From NCBI GenBank assembly GCA_037367405.1, contig JAZKJV010011400.1, positions 3,656,501 to 3,720,500 of the forward strand: DNA of 64,000 nt, in the 5' to 3' direction. Positions 25,086 through 34,969 of the stretch are shown here, one piece after another. Under the pieces are notes generated by a model. It saw only the letters and a program-made list of their open reading frames with translations, made no database searches and was not told the DNA's origin. Position numbers and translations under genes: made by a program. This DNA comes from Ottelia alismoides (Eukaryota > Streptophyta > Magnoliopsida > Alismatales > Hydrocharitaceae). Numbering within the stretch: position 1 is the stretch's first letter; every line of letters begins with the position of its first letter.

Positions 25086-25254
25086 CACCTCTCCCGGCGC
25101 AGCCGGGGGAGGTCGCAGACGAGGCGTTTAGCCGAGGCTGCGGGAGGGGGCCATGCGCCAGGGAAGAGTCAACCATAGCGCATGGCCCCCTCCCGGAGCC
25201 TCGCTAAAAGCGGGCTCCGACCTCCCCCAGCGGCGACCGCTGGGGGAGGTGACA
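25086..25254. repeat. Dispersed repeat R2, copy 2
   Basis: Core copy of R2: CACCTCTCCCGGCGCAGCCG, then GGGAGGGGGCCATGCGCCAG, GAGTCAACC, the inverse block GCATGGCCCCCTCCCGGAG and CTGGGGGAGGTGACA. The ends are less similar to copies 1 and 3. A decayed R1-like end (TCGCCCTCCC) lies at about 25345-25360, so the 365-bp gap before the DUF5989 gene is almost entirely repeat material. Confidence 0.82.
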
Positions 25255-25383
25255 TGCTCGCTCCAAGCCTATCAAAGGAAACGACTTAAAAGCTGGACGA
25301 GCTCTGCGCACTTGGTTGGTACTGCGAGCTCAGGGCTCGGCGGTGGCCTCGCCCTCCCAGGGCGGAGCAGGCGGTGATCCGAC

Positions 25384-25587
25384 CTAGAACAGTGTGTAGA
25401 TAAAGGGAGCTGCGCCTGTGGCCGTCAGCAGGGCCAGCAGTCCGATGAATCCCAGCGACAGGACGATCGGGATCAGCCACCACTTTTTGTACGCGACAAT
25501 GAACTCCATAATCTCGCCCACCAGCGACAACTCTTTCTCTTGGCTGGCCGATTCAAACGAGTCGTCATCGGAGGTGGGTTGGTTCAT
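25384..25587 (-). CDS. DUF5989 small membrane protein
   Basis: 67 residues. An acidic N-terminus of about 25 residues is followed by GEIMEFIVAYKKWWLIPIVL and one transmembrane helix, ending in the conserved APFIYTLF. This ending and the KKWW motif identify DUF5989. In many genomes the family lies next to SxtJ and NodU-type carbamoyltransferase genes. Here the carbamoyltransferase is 20 kb away (45717-47486). About 48-80 bp upstream of the start is a pair of 12-bp palindromes that may be an operator. Function unknown; probably an accessory subunit in carbamoylated product synthesis or export (inference). Confidence 0.85.
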   Translation of the reverse strand: MNQPTSDDDSFESASQEKELSLVGEIMEFIVAYKKWWLIPIVLSLGFIGLLALLTATGAAPFIYTLF

Positions 25588-25634
25588 GGCCTGCTGCGAT
25601 TGGGGGTTTGGGGTTAATGAAATTTGAAAAATAA

Positions 25635-25667
25635 TTTACACGTAAAGTAAATCGCTTTACATGTAAA
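25635..25667. promoter_or_regulatory. Twin 12-bp palindromes, candidate operator
   Basis: TTTACACGTAAA at 25635-25646 and TTTACATGTAAA at 25656-25667. Both are palindromic or one base from it, with centres exactly 21 bp apart (two helical turns), so a dimeric repressor could bind both on one DNA face. They lie between the GYF gene stop (25677) and the DUF5989 start (25587), upstream of DUF5989. The regulator is not identified. Confidence 0.55.
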
Positions 25668-25676
25668 GTAATTGGT

Positions 25677-26531
25677 TTAGCCCATGACGGCGCCCGCCAG
25701 CATAAGCGTAAACAGCACGCCAAAGCAGCATACGACCAGTACGACATTGACCACGCAGAGATAATAGCCAAATTGCAGCACGCCCAGTTTGCTGGGGTCG
25801 GATCGCTCGGCCTTGATATCGGCCATGGCCTGCGCTCCGACCACCCAGCCGATAATGCCGAAGATGGGGCAGCCGACCAGCCATGTCAGGATGCCCATCG
25901 CCAATACCAGGCCGCTCTGGTCGTACTTGGGGTATTGTTTGGGCATGGCCGTGGTCGGCGCGTAGGTGCTCTGAGCCGCATAGGGGTTATCGCTGGTGGT
26001 CCGACCAGCAGTCGCTGCGCCGAAGCCGCCGAGGGGCGCTGCGCCGGTGCTTGGCGGCGGGCTGCTGGAGAAGGGTGCAGTTGGCTGGCCCGGCTTATAC
26101 AGGTGAGCCGGTTGCCAGATCCCGGTTTCACCGCGGCGTATCTGGTAGTTCTGTCCCACGCGACCTTCGGCAAACCAGCGCGCCAGCGTTGCCGAGTCGG
26201 CGGGGCCATATTCGGCTCCATCGCCTGCGCGCATCCAGAACTTGTCTTCCGTGCTGGCGGAATTGGATGCCGGCGGTACGGGCGAGACGGCTGGTGGTGC
26301 AGGAAATGTCGGCGTCCCTAGATCCAGCGGCGCATGATCTTGAGCGTAGCCGGTGGTGTCGGCCAGGTTGCCCAGCGGCCGCACCGGTTCGATCGGAGTC
26401 TGCGATATGCCGCCCGGCGAAGGCACCGTGTAAATCGTGCCGCATTCCGGACATCGCGCTTGACGGCCAGCGTACTGCTCGGCGACTGCCAAGGTCTTGC
26501 CACAGCCGGAACATGTTGTGGTAATTGCCAT
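25677..26531 (-). CDS. Zinc-ribbon / GYF_2 / DUF4190-like membrane protein
   Basis: 284 residues from ATG 26531 (MAITTTCSGCGKTL); the frame is open to 26651, but that extension is not credible. Residues 5-35 form a zinc ribbon (CSGCGK ... CPECGT). A Pro/Thr-rich linker follows, then a GYF_2 domain at about 95-145 (FWMRAGDGAEYGPADSATLA, LARWF). A second disordered linker leads to two C-terminal transmembrane helices at about 210-230 and 258-280 of DUF4190 type (IIGWVVGAQAMADIK). GYF domains bind proline-rich peptides. A cytoplasmic adapter tethered to the membrane is plausible. It follows ftr by 55 bp on the same strand. Function unknown. Confidence 0.8.
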   Translation of the reverse strand: MAITTTCSGCGKTLAVAEQYAGRQARCPECGTIYTVPSPGGISQTPIEPVRPLGNLADTTGYAQDHAPLDLGTPTFPAPPAVSPVPPASNSASTEDKFWMRAGDGAEYGPADSATLARWFAEGRVGQNYQIRRGETGIWQPAHLYKPGQPTAPFSSSPPPSTGAAPLGGFGAATAGRTTSDNPYAAQSTYAPTTAMPKQYPKYDQSGLVLAMGILTWLVGCPIFGIIGWVVGAQAMADIKAERSDPSKLGVLQFGYYLCVVNVVLVVCCFGVLFTLMLAGAVMG

Positions 26532-26586
26532 CTTGATCTGTGGGTCAGTTGAAAAAGGGGCTGACCTTCTCCGTTGAAAACAAGCG

Positions 26587-27522
26587 TTAAGTTGTGCTGG
26601 GATGTTTCTCGGGGTGCAGGTAAATAAAGCTCTTGCCAAGCCGGCCGCCATAGTTGCCGGCCGTTATGCGAACCAGCCCCGGTGTCGGCAGCGCGGCATC
26701 GATGGCTGCATAGGTAGCTTCGGCGACCGCTGCCAGTGTGCTGCCGTTGATAACAATTTCCATGATCGACTGAACGCCTTCAGGTACGCGCGAAGCCGTT
26801 CCCAGCTTGGCCTTGAGCGTTGGGCAGAACTCGGCATAAGTGCTGGCAATCAAAAAGCTATAGCGACTGCCGGCTTTGGAAGCGCTGGCCGCAACGCCGC
26901 CAGGAAACGCGAGTATGCAATCATCGCAAGCCCCAGCCGCGGCTGCTGCTCGTTCCGCAGCCTCGATGGACGCGTCTTCGCTGGTAGCCATGAACCAAAG
27001 GTTGCCGCCCATGATGCCATCGCGAAAGCCGAAGCGGCGCGTCAAGTAAAACTCGCCGCCCATCGTCGGCACCACCCAGCCTAAGGTGCCATGGCGCGAG
27101 TCGCGGAATTGATGGCCATCACCAAATAGCGAAACTTTGCGGCCTAGCTTGAAGTACGGGTCTGTATCCAAGCGATTAAAGCAGCGGGCTGTGGGGCAGG
27201 TCAGTACATTCTGACTGATGCGAGCCAACAGCACCTTCTCCAAATGCTCAACGCGGTCCTTGCGAAACCGTGGCACGTGCACTTGAACGATAGCACCCAC
27301 GCGGCCGTCCGGTGTAACCTGACCCTCTGAGATGCCATCGACGAACTTAACCACTCCAACCTCCGAATCGCACATAATTGTGCTGGTTGCATGTCCGGTG
27401 GCCTTATGACAGCAATGCTCCAGCCACTGGCGATCGCGGGCGGTGATCAGGAATTCTGCATAGATGCTGCGAAAGGCTTCGGCGTAAGTATCTTCGACGA
27501 GTTGGTTGCGATCTTGGGACAT
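26587..27522 (-). CDS. ftr: Formylmethanofuran:tetrahydromethanopterin formyltransferase
   Basis: 311 residues, matching Ftr/FhcD, which transfers the formyl group between methanofuran and tetrahydromethanopterin. Conserved parts include ITARDRQWLEHCCHKATGHA, DGRVGAIVQVHVPR, LTCPTARCFN, VSLFGDGHQFRD, GWVVPTMGGEFY and ITAGNYGGRLGKSFIYLHPE. In planctomycetes and methylotrophs the enzyme serves C1 oxidation or formaldehyde detoxification rather than methanogenesis. No other H4MPT-pathway gene (fhcA/B/C, mch, fae, mtd) is in the window. Soluble, cytoplasmic. Very likely correct from the many invariant stretches. Confidence 0.93.
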   Translation of the reverse strand: MSQDRNQLVEDTYAEAFRSIYAEFLITARDRQWLEHCCHKATGHATSTIMCDSEVGVVKFVDGISEGQVTPDGRVGAIVQVHVPRFRKDRVEHLEKVLLARISQNVLTCPTARCFNRLDTDPYFKLGRKVSLFGDGHQFRDSRHGTLGWVVPTMGGEFYLTRRFGFRDGIMGGNLWFMATSEDASIEAAERAAAAAGACDDCILAFPGGVAASASKAGSRYSFLIASTYAEFCPTLKAKLGTASRVPEGVQSIMEIVINGSTLAAVAEATYAAIDAALPTPGLVRITAGNYGGRLGKSFIYLHPEKHPSTT

Positions 27523-28020
27523 GATGGCTCGGCAAGTGATCGGGAAGAAGGCGTTTGGGCTGCTGTCTGGGATCGATGGTTAACAAGATCGGTCTTGATC
27601 ATTAGACAGAAGCGTGTGCACATAGGGTGACCACTCAAAAATCTACCAAGTTCCTAGCCGAAGCTCGCTCCCCCCTTGGCAATCTGCGGTGAAATTAGGA
27701 CACTTGCGCCCACTCGCAGAGTTTGGATGCCTGGGCGATTGGCAATGCACCGAATGTGCGACCATTTGTCGCGTAGTGCAAGGTGCTATTGAACAAAAGT
27801 GGCTGCGGGTACGATACTGGGCAACTTCTGGTCAACCGAACTGTCCCGAAACCCGATGGTGGGATGGTTGGGCTAGCCAGTTGACCACGCGCGCTTGCCT
27901 GATTGGGGAGCCTACTCCAACGATATCCTCATATCACCCCGCTCGGGCAGTCATTCGAGTCAGTGCACGTTCCTTTCACGCTGGTTGGTGGAAACTAGCT
28001 ACGAGAGCAATGCGAAATAA
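27523..28020. other. Gap upstream of the respiratory operon
   Basis: 498 bp between divergent ftr and actA. It must contain the promoters of both. A plus ORF of 111 codons at 27689-28024 is rich in Trp, Cys and Arg and shows no recognisable family; it is probably not a gene. TTGGCAATCTG near 27677 resembles the arm of repeat R3 copy 2. No strong hairpin, RNA gene or clear operator was seen. Confidence 0.5.
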
Positions 28021-28704
28021 ATGAACCGATTTCTCTTTCCTCGCTGGGTCAACAAGTTCCTACCGGTGCTTGGCCTGCTGCTGCTGGGCGGCGTGGGCTA
28101 TGGCGGAACCTTGTTTCTCGGGGCAACCGATGATGTGACCCTAAATCCGGGTTATGCGCCGGAACAGCCGGTACCGTTCAGCCACGTGATTCACGCTGGC
28201 AAGCTGAAGATGGATTGTCGTTACTGTCACACGGGCGTCGATAAGGGTGCTCATGCTACAGTTCCGGCTACCTCGACTTGTATCAACTGTCACAGTCCCC
28301 TGGATCCCGCAACCAGCACGCCAAAATTGGCCGCGGTTCATCCGACCAGCACCAAGTTGAAGGCTGTGCATCAGAGTTGGGAGACTGGCAAGTCGATTCC
28401 TTGGAAGCGCATTCACCGCTTGCCGGACTTTGTGTTCTTCAATCACGCAGCCCACGTCAACAGTGGGGTTAGCTGCGTTGTTTGCCACGGACGCATCGAC
28501 ACGATGGAGAAGGTCGGTCAGGCCAAAGAGCTGTCGATGGCTTGGTGCGTCGACTGCCATAACAATCCAGCACCCAATCTGCGTCCAGTTGAATTCGTGA
28601 CCAAGCTGGATTGGAAAACTGAGAATCCTGAAGAGCTCGGCAAAAAGCTCCAGGAAGAAAACTATATCCATCCCAAAACTAACTGTGCGGTTTGTCACCG
28701 ATGA
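28021..28704 (+). CDS. actA: Alternative complex III subunit A, pentahaem cytochrome c
   Basis: 227 residues with an N-terminal membrane anchor (FLPVLGLLLLGGVGYGGTLF, about 13-32). Five CxxCH haem motifs follow: CRYCH, CINCH, CVVCH, CVDCH and CAVCH near the end. It belongs to the cytochrome c7/c3-like ActA family. In alternative complex III it is the periplasmic electron wire that receives electrons from quinol oxidation and passes them to the next cytochrome or oxidase. The stop overlaps the ActB start by 4 bp (ATGA). First gene of the long respiratory operon. Confidence 0.93.
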   Translation: MNRFLFPRWVNKFLPVLGLLLLGGVGYGGTLFLGATDDVTLNPGYAPEQPVPFSHVIHAGKLKMDCRYCHTGVDKGAHATVPATSTCINCHSPLDPATSTPKLAAVHPTSTKLKAVHQSWETGKSIPWKRIHRLPDFVFFNHAAHVNSGVSCVVCHGRIDTMEKVGQAKELSMAWCVDCHNNPAPNLRPVEFVTKLDWKTENPEELGKKLQEENYIHPKTNCAVCHR

Positions 28705-31700
28705 GCGTAGCTGAATCTTCGACGAAAGTCGGCAAGCAAGATTATTGGCGAAGTCTTGCGGAGCTCGAAGGCACTGCTGAATTTGAACAGTTCATGCAGC
28801 GTGAGTTTCCGCAAGCGGCTTCGGAATTTCCCGAGGGCGTCTCGCGTCGTCGTTGGTTGAAGCTGATGAGTGCTTCGCTAGCGCTGGGCGGGGTGGCCGG
28901 TTGCCGCTATGGGCCAGATCAAATTGCCGCCTTCGTGGTGCGCCCCCAAAACACCAATCCAGGCATTGCCAAGCATTATGCCACCAACTTTCAGTTGGCT
29001 GGTCGCGCAGTGCACGCGGTGGTGAGCAACTATGAAGGTCGGCCGCTGAAGGTCGATGGCAATCGCGAGCATCCGCTGATGAAGGGTAGCGAGCCCAATG
29101 ACCTCAAGCAGGTCAATGCTCGCTTCGCCAGCGCTGGCTCCGATGTTTTCACCCAAGCCTGTATCCTTGGTTTGTACGATCCCGATCGCCTCGATTCGGT
29201 ACTGAGTCGTCAAGGCAAGGACGTGACCAGGTCTGATTGGGCTGCCTTCACCAAGTTTGCCTCCGAGCAAGCTGCGGCAATCAAAGCCAAGAACGGCAAG
29301 TCGTTGGCCATCATCATGTCGCCATCGCTCTCGCCGACCATCAATCGTCTGGTTGGTGAAGCCTTGAAGGCGATGCCCGAAGCGACGTTGGTCAGCTACG
29401 CCAGCATTGACGATAGCGCTGTATCGGCCGCTTGTGCCCAAGCTGCCGGACAGCCGGCTGAGCTGCTGTTGGATTTGAGCGCGGCCAAGGTGATCTGCTG
29501 CTTCGATAGCGATCTGCTGGGTATCGATACCAATTCGGTGGTTTACTCGCGTCAGTTCTCCAAGGGACGCACGCCGGATCCAGCGACGATGAATCGGCTG
29601 TATGCGATCGAAAGTCGCTATAGCGTGACCGGAGCTGCCGCCGACTTCCGCTTGCCTGTTCGTACTACGGAAATCGAAGCGTTTTTGGCCAAAGTTGAAA
29701 AGCGCGTCGATGAACTATTGGGTGGTGCCAAGGCTGTCGAAGCTGCTGCAGACGAAAAAGCGTTCGACGAAGTTTCGCCTGAAGATCAAGTTTCTCGCGC
29801 TGTCGAAGCGATCGCTGACGACCTGGTCAAGAATAAGGGCGCTGCTTTGGTCTCCGTCGGAGCCCACTTGCCGCTGAATGTTCAGTTGAGCGCCATGCGG
29901 CTGAATAAGAAGCTCGAGAGCCTGGGCAAGACGATGATGCTCATGCCTTCGCGCACCATCGTGGAAGGTGCCAAGCCGATTTCCCTGGCCGAATTCGTGG
30001 CCAAGGCAAATGGCAAGGCCTTTGAGACCGTTTGGATTCTGGGCGACAATCCTGTCTACACGGCGCCGGCCGATGTGAAGTTGGCTCAGGCGCTGAAAGA
30101 TATTCCTAACGTTATCTATGCATCGGACTATGCCGACGAGACGGCTCAGCTCAGTTCCTGGGTTGTGCCCACGGCCCACCCGCTGGAAAGCTGGGGTGAC
30201 GTGCGCGGCGTGGACGGCAGTTACGGGATTGGTCAGCCGCAGATCGAGCCACTGCTCAGCGGCAAGTCGCAGGCGGAAGTCTTGGCCACACTGATGGGCG
30301 TGGAAGGCGTGGCCGCGGTCGACCTGGTCAAGAAAACTGCCGGCACTGTGGCCAGTGGTCTGACAGAACGCGGCTGGAACGAAGCCCTGCATGATGGCTA
30401 TGTCAAGAACGTCAAGAGCGATCCGCTGGCGGCCAGCGGCGACCTGTCCGCGGCCTTGGTCGATGGCGTGGTCGAGACCGCCAAGATCGATGACAAGCGG
30501 CTGGAAGTTGTGCTCTATCCCAGCGATGTGATGTATGACGGTCGCTTCAGCAACAACGTCTGGTTGCAAGAGCTGCCTCAAGTCACGACCAAGCTAGTCT
30601 GGGATAATGCTGCCCTGATGAGCCCGGAGACTGCCAAGGCTTTGGCAGTCGGTCAGGGTGAAATGGTGGTCGTGCGAGCCGGTGATGGCCAGATTCAAGT
30701 GCCAGTATTTATCGTGCCCGGTCAGGCTAACGGTTCGATTGCCATTGCCATCGGTTACGGCCGCGAGTGCAATGGCCTGGGTGAAGGCAAAGCAGCTGTA
30801 GTCGGCAAGAGCGTCGCGCCACTGCGTACGACCGGTGCCATGCACGTGCTGAAGAACGTAGCGATCGCTGGCACTTCAGTGCCTTACAAGCTGGCGACCA
30901 CTCAAGATCACTTCGCTATTGATGAGCTGGGTGCCAGCGAAACGTCCAAGCGATCTCACATGCTGATCCGCGAAGGCACATTGGAGCAGATCACCGAAGG
31001 CGGCCACGAGTTCATTGAGCACAAAGGTCTGCACCATCCGCCGCTGGAGTCGCTGTGGAAAGAGCCGATCGACACGCTCGAAAACGACGAGACCGTGCCT
31101 TATCAGTGGGGCATGACGATCGACTTGAACAAGTGTATCGGTTGCAACTCATGCGTGGTCGCTTGCCAATCGGAAAACAACATTCCGGTCGTCGGCAAGG
31201 AACAGGTTTCTCGCAACCGCGAGATGCACTGGATCCGTATCGACCGTTACTACTCGGGTAACCCTGCAGCGCCCAAGATCGTTTACCAGCCTGTGGCTTG
31301 CGTGCATTGCGAAACGGCACCTTGCGAGCAGGTCTGTCCAGTGGCTGCCACGGTCCACACCGAAGAAGGTATCAACGCAATGGCTTATAACCGTTGCATT
31401 GGTACTCGTTACTGCGGCAACAACTGTCCCTACAAAGTGCGTCGCTTTAACTACTTCAACTACAACACGGAGTACGGTTACTTCTACGGTTGGCAGGATT
31501 GGCGCGAGAAGGCCAATCGCAAACTGCAGCAACTGGTCCTCAATCCGGACGTCAGCGTTCGCGGTCGCGGTGTGATGGAGAAGTGCACCTACTGTATTCA
31601 GCGAGTTCAAGCCGGCAAGATTCAGTCGCGCACCGAAGGCCGAAGGGTTGAGGACGGCGAGATTCAATCGGCTTGCCAGGTCGCTTGCCCAACGCAAGCG

Positions 31701-31922
31701 ATCGTCTTCGGCGATCTGAAGGATCCGGGAACTCGCGTATCGCGTCTGCAAAAAGATCCACGCAACTACGCGATGCTGGATGAACTGAACACCAAGCCGC
31801 GTACGTTGTACCTGGCTCGCGTACGCAATATCCATCCACGTCTGAAGACAGCCGATCAAAAGGCTGAAGGACATCACTCACACGCAAGCGAATCTGGCGA
31901 GGGTCATGGCGAGCATAGCTAG
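28701..31922 (+). CDS. actB: Alternative complex III subunit B, iron-sulfur/molybdopterin-like fusion
   Basis: 1,073 residues from ATG 28701; a TTG at 28692 is open but unneeded. A Tat-like motif [17 protein letters not shown] lies at about residues 50-66. Residues 80-740 are a molybdopterin oxidoreductase-like domain, which in ActB lacks the cofactor. Residues 800-1010 are a ferredoxin-like NrfC/PsrB domain with four Cys clusters: [35 protein letters not shown] and CTYCIQR ... CQVACPTQ. These bind [4Fe-4S] and one [3Fe-4S] centres in this family. Fusion of both parts is usual for ActB. The C-terminus is His-rich ([14 protein letters not shown]). It overlaps actC by 17 bp. Confidence 0.94.
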   Translation: MSVAESSTKVGKQDYWRSLAELEGTAEFEQFMQREFPQAASEFPEGVSRRRWLKLMSASLALGGVAGCRYGPDQIAAFVVRPQNTNPGIAKHYATNFQLAGRAVHAVVSNYEGRPLKVDGNREHPLMKGSEPNDLKQVNARFASAGSDVFTQACILGLYDPDRLDSVLSRQGKDVTRSDWAAFTKFASEQAAAIKAKNGKSLAIIMSPSLSPTINRLVGEALKAMPEATLVSYASIDDSAVSAACAQAAGQPAELLLDLSAAKVICCFDSDLLGIDTNSVVYSRQFSKGRTPDPATMNRLYAIESRYSVTGAAADFRLPVRTTEIEAFLAKVEKRVDELLGGAKAVEAAADEKAFDEVSPEDQVSRAVEAIADDLVKNKGAALVSVGAHLPLNVQLSAMRLNKKLESLGKTMMLMPSRTIVEGAKPISLAEFVAKANGKAFETVWILGDNPVYTAPADVKLAQALKDIPNVIYASDYADETAQLSSWVVPTAHPLESWGDVRGVDGSYGIGQPQIEPLLSGKSQAEVLATLMGVEGVAAVDLVKKTAGTVASGLTERGWNEALHDGYVKNVKSDPLAASGDLSAALVDGVVETAKIDDKRLEVVLYPSDVMYDGRFSNNVWLQELPQVTTKLVWDNAALMSPETAKALAVGQGEMVVVRAGDGQIQVPVFIVPGQANGSIAIAIGYGRECNGLGEGKAAVVGKSVAPLRTTGAMHVLKNVAIAGTSVPYKLATTQDHFAIDELGASETSKRSHMLIREGTLEQITEGGHEFIEHKGLHHPPLESLWKEPIDTLENDETVPYQWGMTIDLNKCIGCNSCVVACQSENNIPVVGKEQVSRNREMHWIRIDRYYSGNPAAPKIVYQPVACVHCETAPCEQVCPVAATVHTEEGINAMAYNRCIGTRYCGNNCPYKVRRFNYFNYNTEYGYFYGWQDWREKANRKLQQLVLNPDVSVRGRGVMEKCTYCIQRVQAGKIQSRTEGRRVEDGEIQSACQVACPTQAIVFGDLKDPGTRVSRLQKDPRNYAMLDELNTKPRTLYLARVRNIHPRLKTADQKAEGHHSHASESGEGHGEHS

Positions 31923-32187
31923 TACTCCGTTTGTCGATAACACCATCGATACTCCGGGCCGGCGTACGCCGCTGGTCACGGGCAACCAGGACTATGGTTC
32001 GGTGACCCGCATGGTGGCCCGCATCTCGGAAGAGAAGCAGCCGGCCATCTGGTGGTTCACCTTCCTGCCTGCCGTCTGCCTGGCCTCCATGTTTGTGGGC
32101 TGCGTGGGTTGGCTGTTTTACAAGGGCGTTGGTATCTGGGGTAATATGGCCCCGGTTTACTGGGCCTGGCCAATTGTGAACTTCGTG

Positions 32188-32228
<41 letters not shown>

Positions 32229-33336
32229 CATTTTGTTTCTGTTCCGTCAGAACTGGCGTACCAGCATTAACCGGGCCGCGGAAGCCATGACGATCTTCGC
32301 GGTCGTGTGCGCTGGTATCTTCCCCGGTATTCACGTCGGTCGAGCCTGGTTGGCCTTTTGGTTGACGCCCTATCCCAGCTTGAATCTGTGGATGTGGCCT
32401 CAGTTCCGCAGTCCGCTGCTGTGGGACGTGTTCGCCGTGGGTACGTATGCTTCGACTTCGCTGGTGTTCTGGTACATGGGTATGATCCCTGACCTGGCCA
32501 CCTTCCGCGATCGTTCGACGAACAAGTGGCGTCGCATGATCTATGGCATCCTGTGCCTGGGTTGGAGCGGCTCATCGCGTCACTGGATGCGCTACGAAAA
32601 GGCCTACACGATTCTGGCCGCGTTGGCTACGCCGCTGGTGCTCTCGGTGCACACGGTCGTTAGCTTCGACTTCGCTGTGTCCCAGTTGCCCGGTTGGCAC
32701 ACGACGATTTTCCCACCGTACTTCGTAGCTGGAGCTATCTTCAGCGGCTTCGGTATGGTGGTCACGCTGCTGGTGCCTGTGCGAGCCATCTACGGTTTGA
32801 AGGATCTGATCACCGTTCGCCACCTGGAGAACATGAACAAGATCATTCTGGCCACCGGTTCGATGGTTGGTCTGGCGTACACCACTGAATTCTTCATCGC
32901 CTGGTATTCGGGTAACCCATACGAGTTTTTCACGTTCTGGAACCGTGCCTTTGGTCCGTACTGGTGGGCCTACTGGATCATGTTCAGTTGCAACGTGATT
33001 TCACCGCAATTGTTCTGGTTCCGTTACTTCCGCACCAATGTGGTAGCGATGTGGATCGTTTCGATCTTCGTCAACATCGGCATGTGGTTCGAACGCTTCG
33101 TGATTACCGTGACCTCGCTCAGCCGCGACTTCCTGCCGTCGAGCTGGGGTTACTACAGTCCGACGATTTTCGACATCCTGATGCTGATCGGCAGCTTTGG
33201 AATCTTCTTCACGCTGTTCTGCTTGTTCTGCCGGTATTTGCCGGTGGTGGCTATCTCCGAAGTGAAAGGCGTGTTGGCGATCCAGCGACATGCTGAACAT
33301 GCGGCGCATGGCCACGGCCACGACGATCACCATTAA
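31906..33336 (+). CDS. actC: Alternative complex III subunit C, NrfD/PsrC-like quinol site subunit
   Basis: 476 residues with about ten transmembrane helices, beginning [19 protein letters not shown]. Typical NrfD-family features include [35 protein letters not shown] and [20 protein letters not shown]. In alternative complex III this subunit binds and oxidises menaquinol and forms a proton path with ActF. The ATG lies 17 bp inside actB, a strong coupling signal. The C-terminal 25 residues are His-rich ([15 protein letters not shown]), as in other subunits of this operon. Confidence 0.95.
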
Positions 33337-33366
33337 CATTCCAGCTATTTACCGCGACTGTTGAAT

Positions 33367-34809
33367 ATGAGTAGTCCAAAGAAAGAAAAGAAGATCACGC
33401 CACCGCGATCTTATGGTTGGATGGCGGAGTACGCGGATGATGTTCAGCTAGTCGAGGCGTGCCGCAAGGTTCGCGACTCGGGCTACACCCGTACCGATGC
33501 CTTCGCGCCCTTTCCGGTGCACGGTATCGACGAGGCGCTGGGGATCAAGCCGACGGTGCTGCCTTGGATCGTGTTGTGCTTTGGTCTGACGGGTCTGACC
33601 GGTGCTCTGTGCATGGAGTACTGGATGAACGCGGTCAGCTACAAGTACATCATTTCCGGCAAGCCCTACTTCTCGTTGCCAGCCTTCATCCCGGTTATGT
33701 TCGAGTGCACGATTCTCTTCAGTGCCTTCTCGACCGTGATCTCGATGATCCTGCTCAATGGCCTGCCCAAATTCAGCAACCCCGTCTTCACCAATCCTCG
33801 CTTCGACCGGGCGACCGACGACCGTTTCTTCTTGTGGGTCGATTCGCGCGATCGATACTTCAACTCGGAAAAGGTCAAGGCCCTGCTGGAGAGCACCAAC
33901 CCGCTCAGCCTGGACGTGGTCCGCGAAGACGAAAGCTCTGACCATGTGCCCTCATTCTTGTGGAAGACAGTTGCCGCTATCGTTTTGATCGGTTTGTTGC
34001 CCTCGGCGGTGGTCTTGCGCATGCGAGCCTCGCAGAGCGAATATCCTCGCTTGCACGTCTTCTTCGATATGGACTTCCAGCCCAAGAAGAAGGCTCAGCA
34101 GACGACAACCCTGTTTGCCGACGGTCGCGCTTCGCGTCCGCCAGTGGCTGGCACCGTGGCTCGCGGTGATATCGGTACCAGCGACCCGTATCAACTGGGC
34201 TACACCCCACAAGAGGTTGCCCTCAACGCCGCCCCCGCTTCGGTTCGTATGGTCAGCCTGGCCAACGAGCAAGACGCTGCCAAGCCAGCCGATAGGGCTG
34301 CACCCGCACAAGATGGCAAACCAGCCGCCCAAGACGGTAAGCCCGCAGCCCAAGACGGTAAGCCCGCAGATGGTGCCGCTGCTCCCGCAACCGGTGCCGC
34401 CGCTGCTGAACCTGAATTGGCCTGGGTCAAGGATTTCCCATTTGATGATGCTGACGAGAAGATGATGGCCCTGGGCAAGCTGAAGTACAACACGACCTGC
34501 TCGGTCTGTCACGGGGTGGCCGGCGACGGGATGGGTTTGGTATCGCAGCGAGCCTCCGAACTGGCTCAAGGCTACTGGGTTCAACCGACCAGCCTCCATG
34601 AGCCACGTGTTCAAGAGCAAGCCGTGGGCAAGATCTTCCACACCATCACCAATGGTCGCGGCAAGATGGGCGGATACGGGAATGTGCTGAGCGCCAAAGA
34701 ACGCTGGGCTATCGTGCTCTACGTTCGCGCTCTGCAACTCAGCCGCAACGCACCAGAAGAGGTTATCCCACCGGCTCAGAAAGAAAAGCTGATCGCTACG
34801 CAGAAGTAA
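33367..34809 (+). CDS. Fused alternative complex III subunits D and E (DUF3341 + cytochrome c)
   Basis: 480 residues from ATG 33367; a TTG two codons earlier is also open. Residues 10-180 are an ActD/DUF3341 domain with two membrane helices (LPWIVLCFGLTGLTGALCM and FIPVMFECTILFSAFST). A third helix follows near 200-217 (VAAIVLIGLLPSAVVL). A linker of Ala, Pro, Asp and Lys contains three QDGKPAA-type repeats. A C-terminal monohaem cytochrome c domain spans about 375-470, with CSVCH and the likely distal Met in GKMGGY. ActD and ActE are usually separate genes; fusion keeps the mobile haem domain tethered to the membrane. Periplasmic haem, inner-membrane anchor. Confidence 0.9.
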   Translation: MSSPKKEKKITPPRSYGWMAEYADDVQLVEACRKVRDSGYTRTDAFAPFPVHGIDEALGIKPTVLPWIVLCFGLTGLTGALCMEYWMNAVSYKYIISGKPYFSLPAFIPVMFECTILFSAFSTVISMILLNGLPKFSNPVFTNPRFDRATDDRFFLWVDSRDRYFNSEKVKALLESTNPLSLDVVREDESSDHVPSFLWKTVAAIVLIGLLPSAVVLRMRASQSEYPRLHVFFDMDFQPKKKAQQTTTLFADGRASRPPVAGTVARGDIGTSDPYQLGYTPQEVALNAAPASVRMVSLANEQDAAKPADRAAPAQDGKPAAQDGKPAAQDGKPADGAAAPATGAAAAEPELAWVKDFPFDDADEKMMALGKLKYNTTCSVCHGVAGDGMGLVSQRASELAQGYWVQPTSLHEPRVQEQAVGKIFHTITNGRGKMGGYGNVLSAKERWAIVLYVRALQLSRNAPEEVIPPAQKEKLIATQK

Positions 34810-34969
34810 TTCTGCCAGCGGCGCCGGGCCGTAGCCCGCAAGAGAAGACATAGAGAAGACAGAGATTGACAGCGCCGAAAGCTCCTGGTGAGCTACAGCG
34901 CCAGACAGATAAAACCATTCGGAACCCAAGCTGGGTTCTGCTACCAGTAATGCATGCTTAGGCAAAAAC

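Noticed and set aside
27689..28024. Plus ORF of 111 codons before actA, overlapping it by 4 bp
   Set aside because: Composition (many Trp, Cys, Arg) and lack of any recognisable motif suggest a chance frame in the promoter region; kept only as a note in the gap entry.
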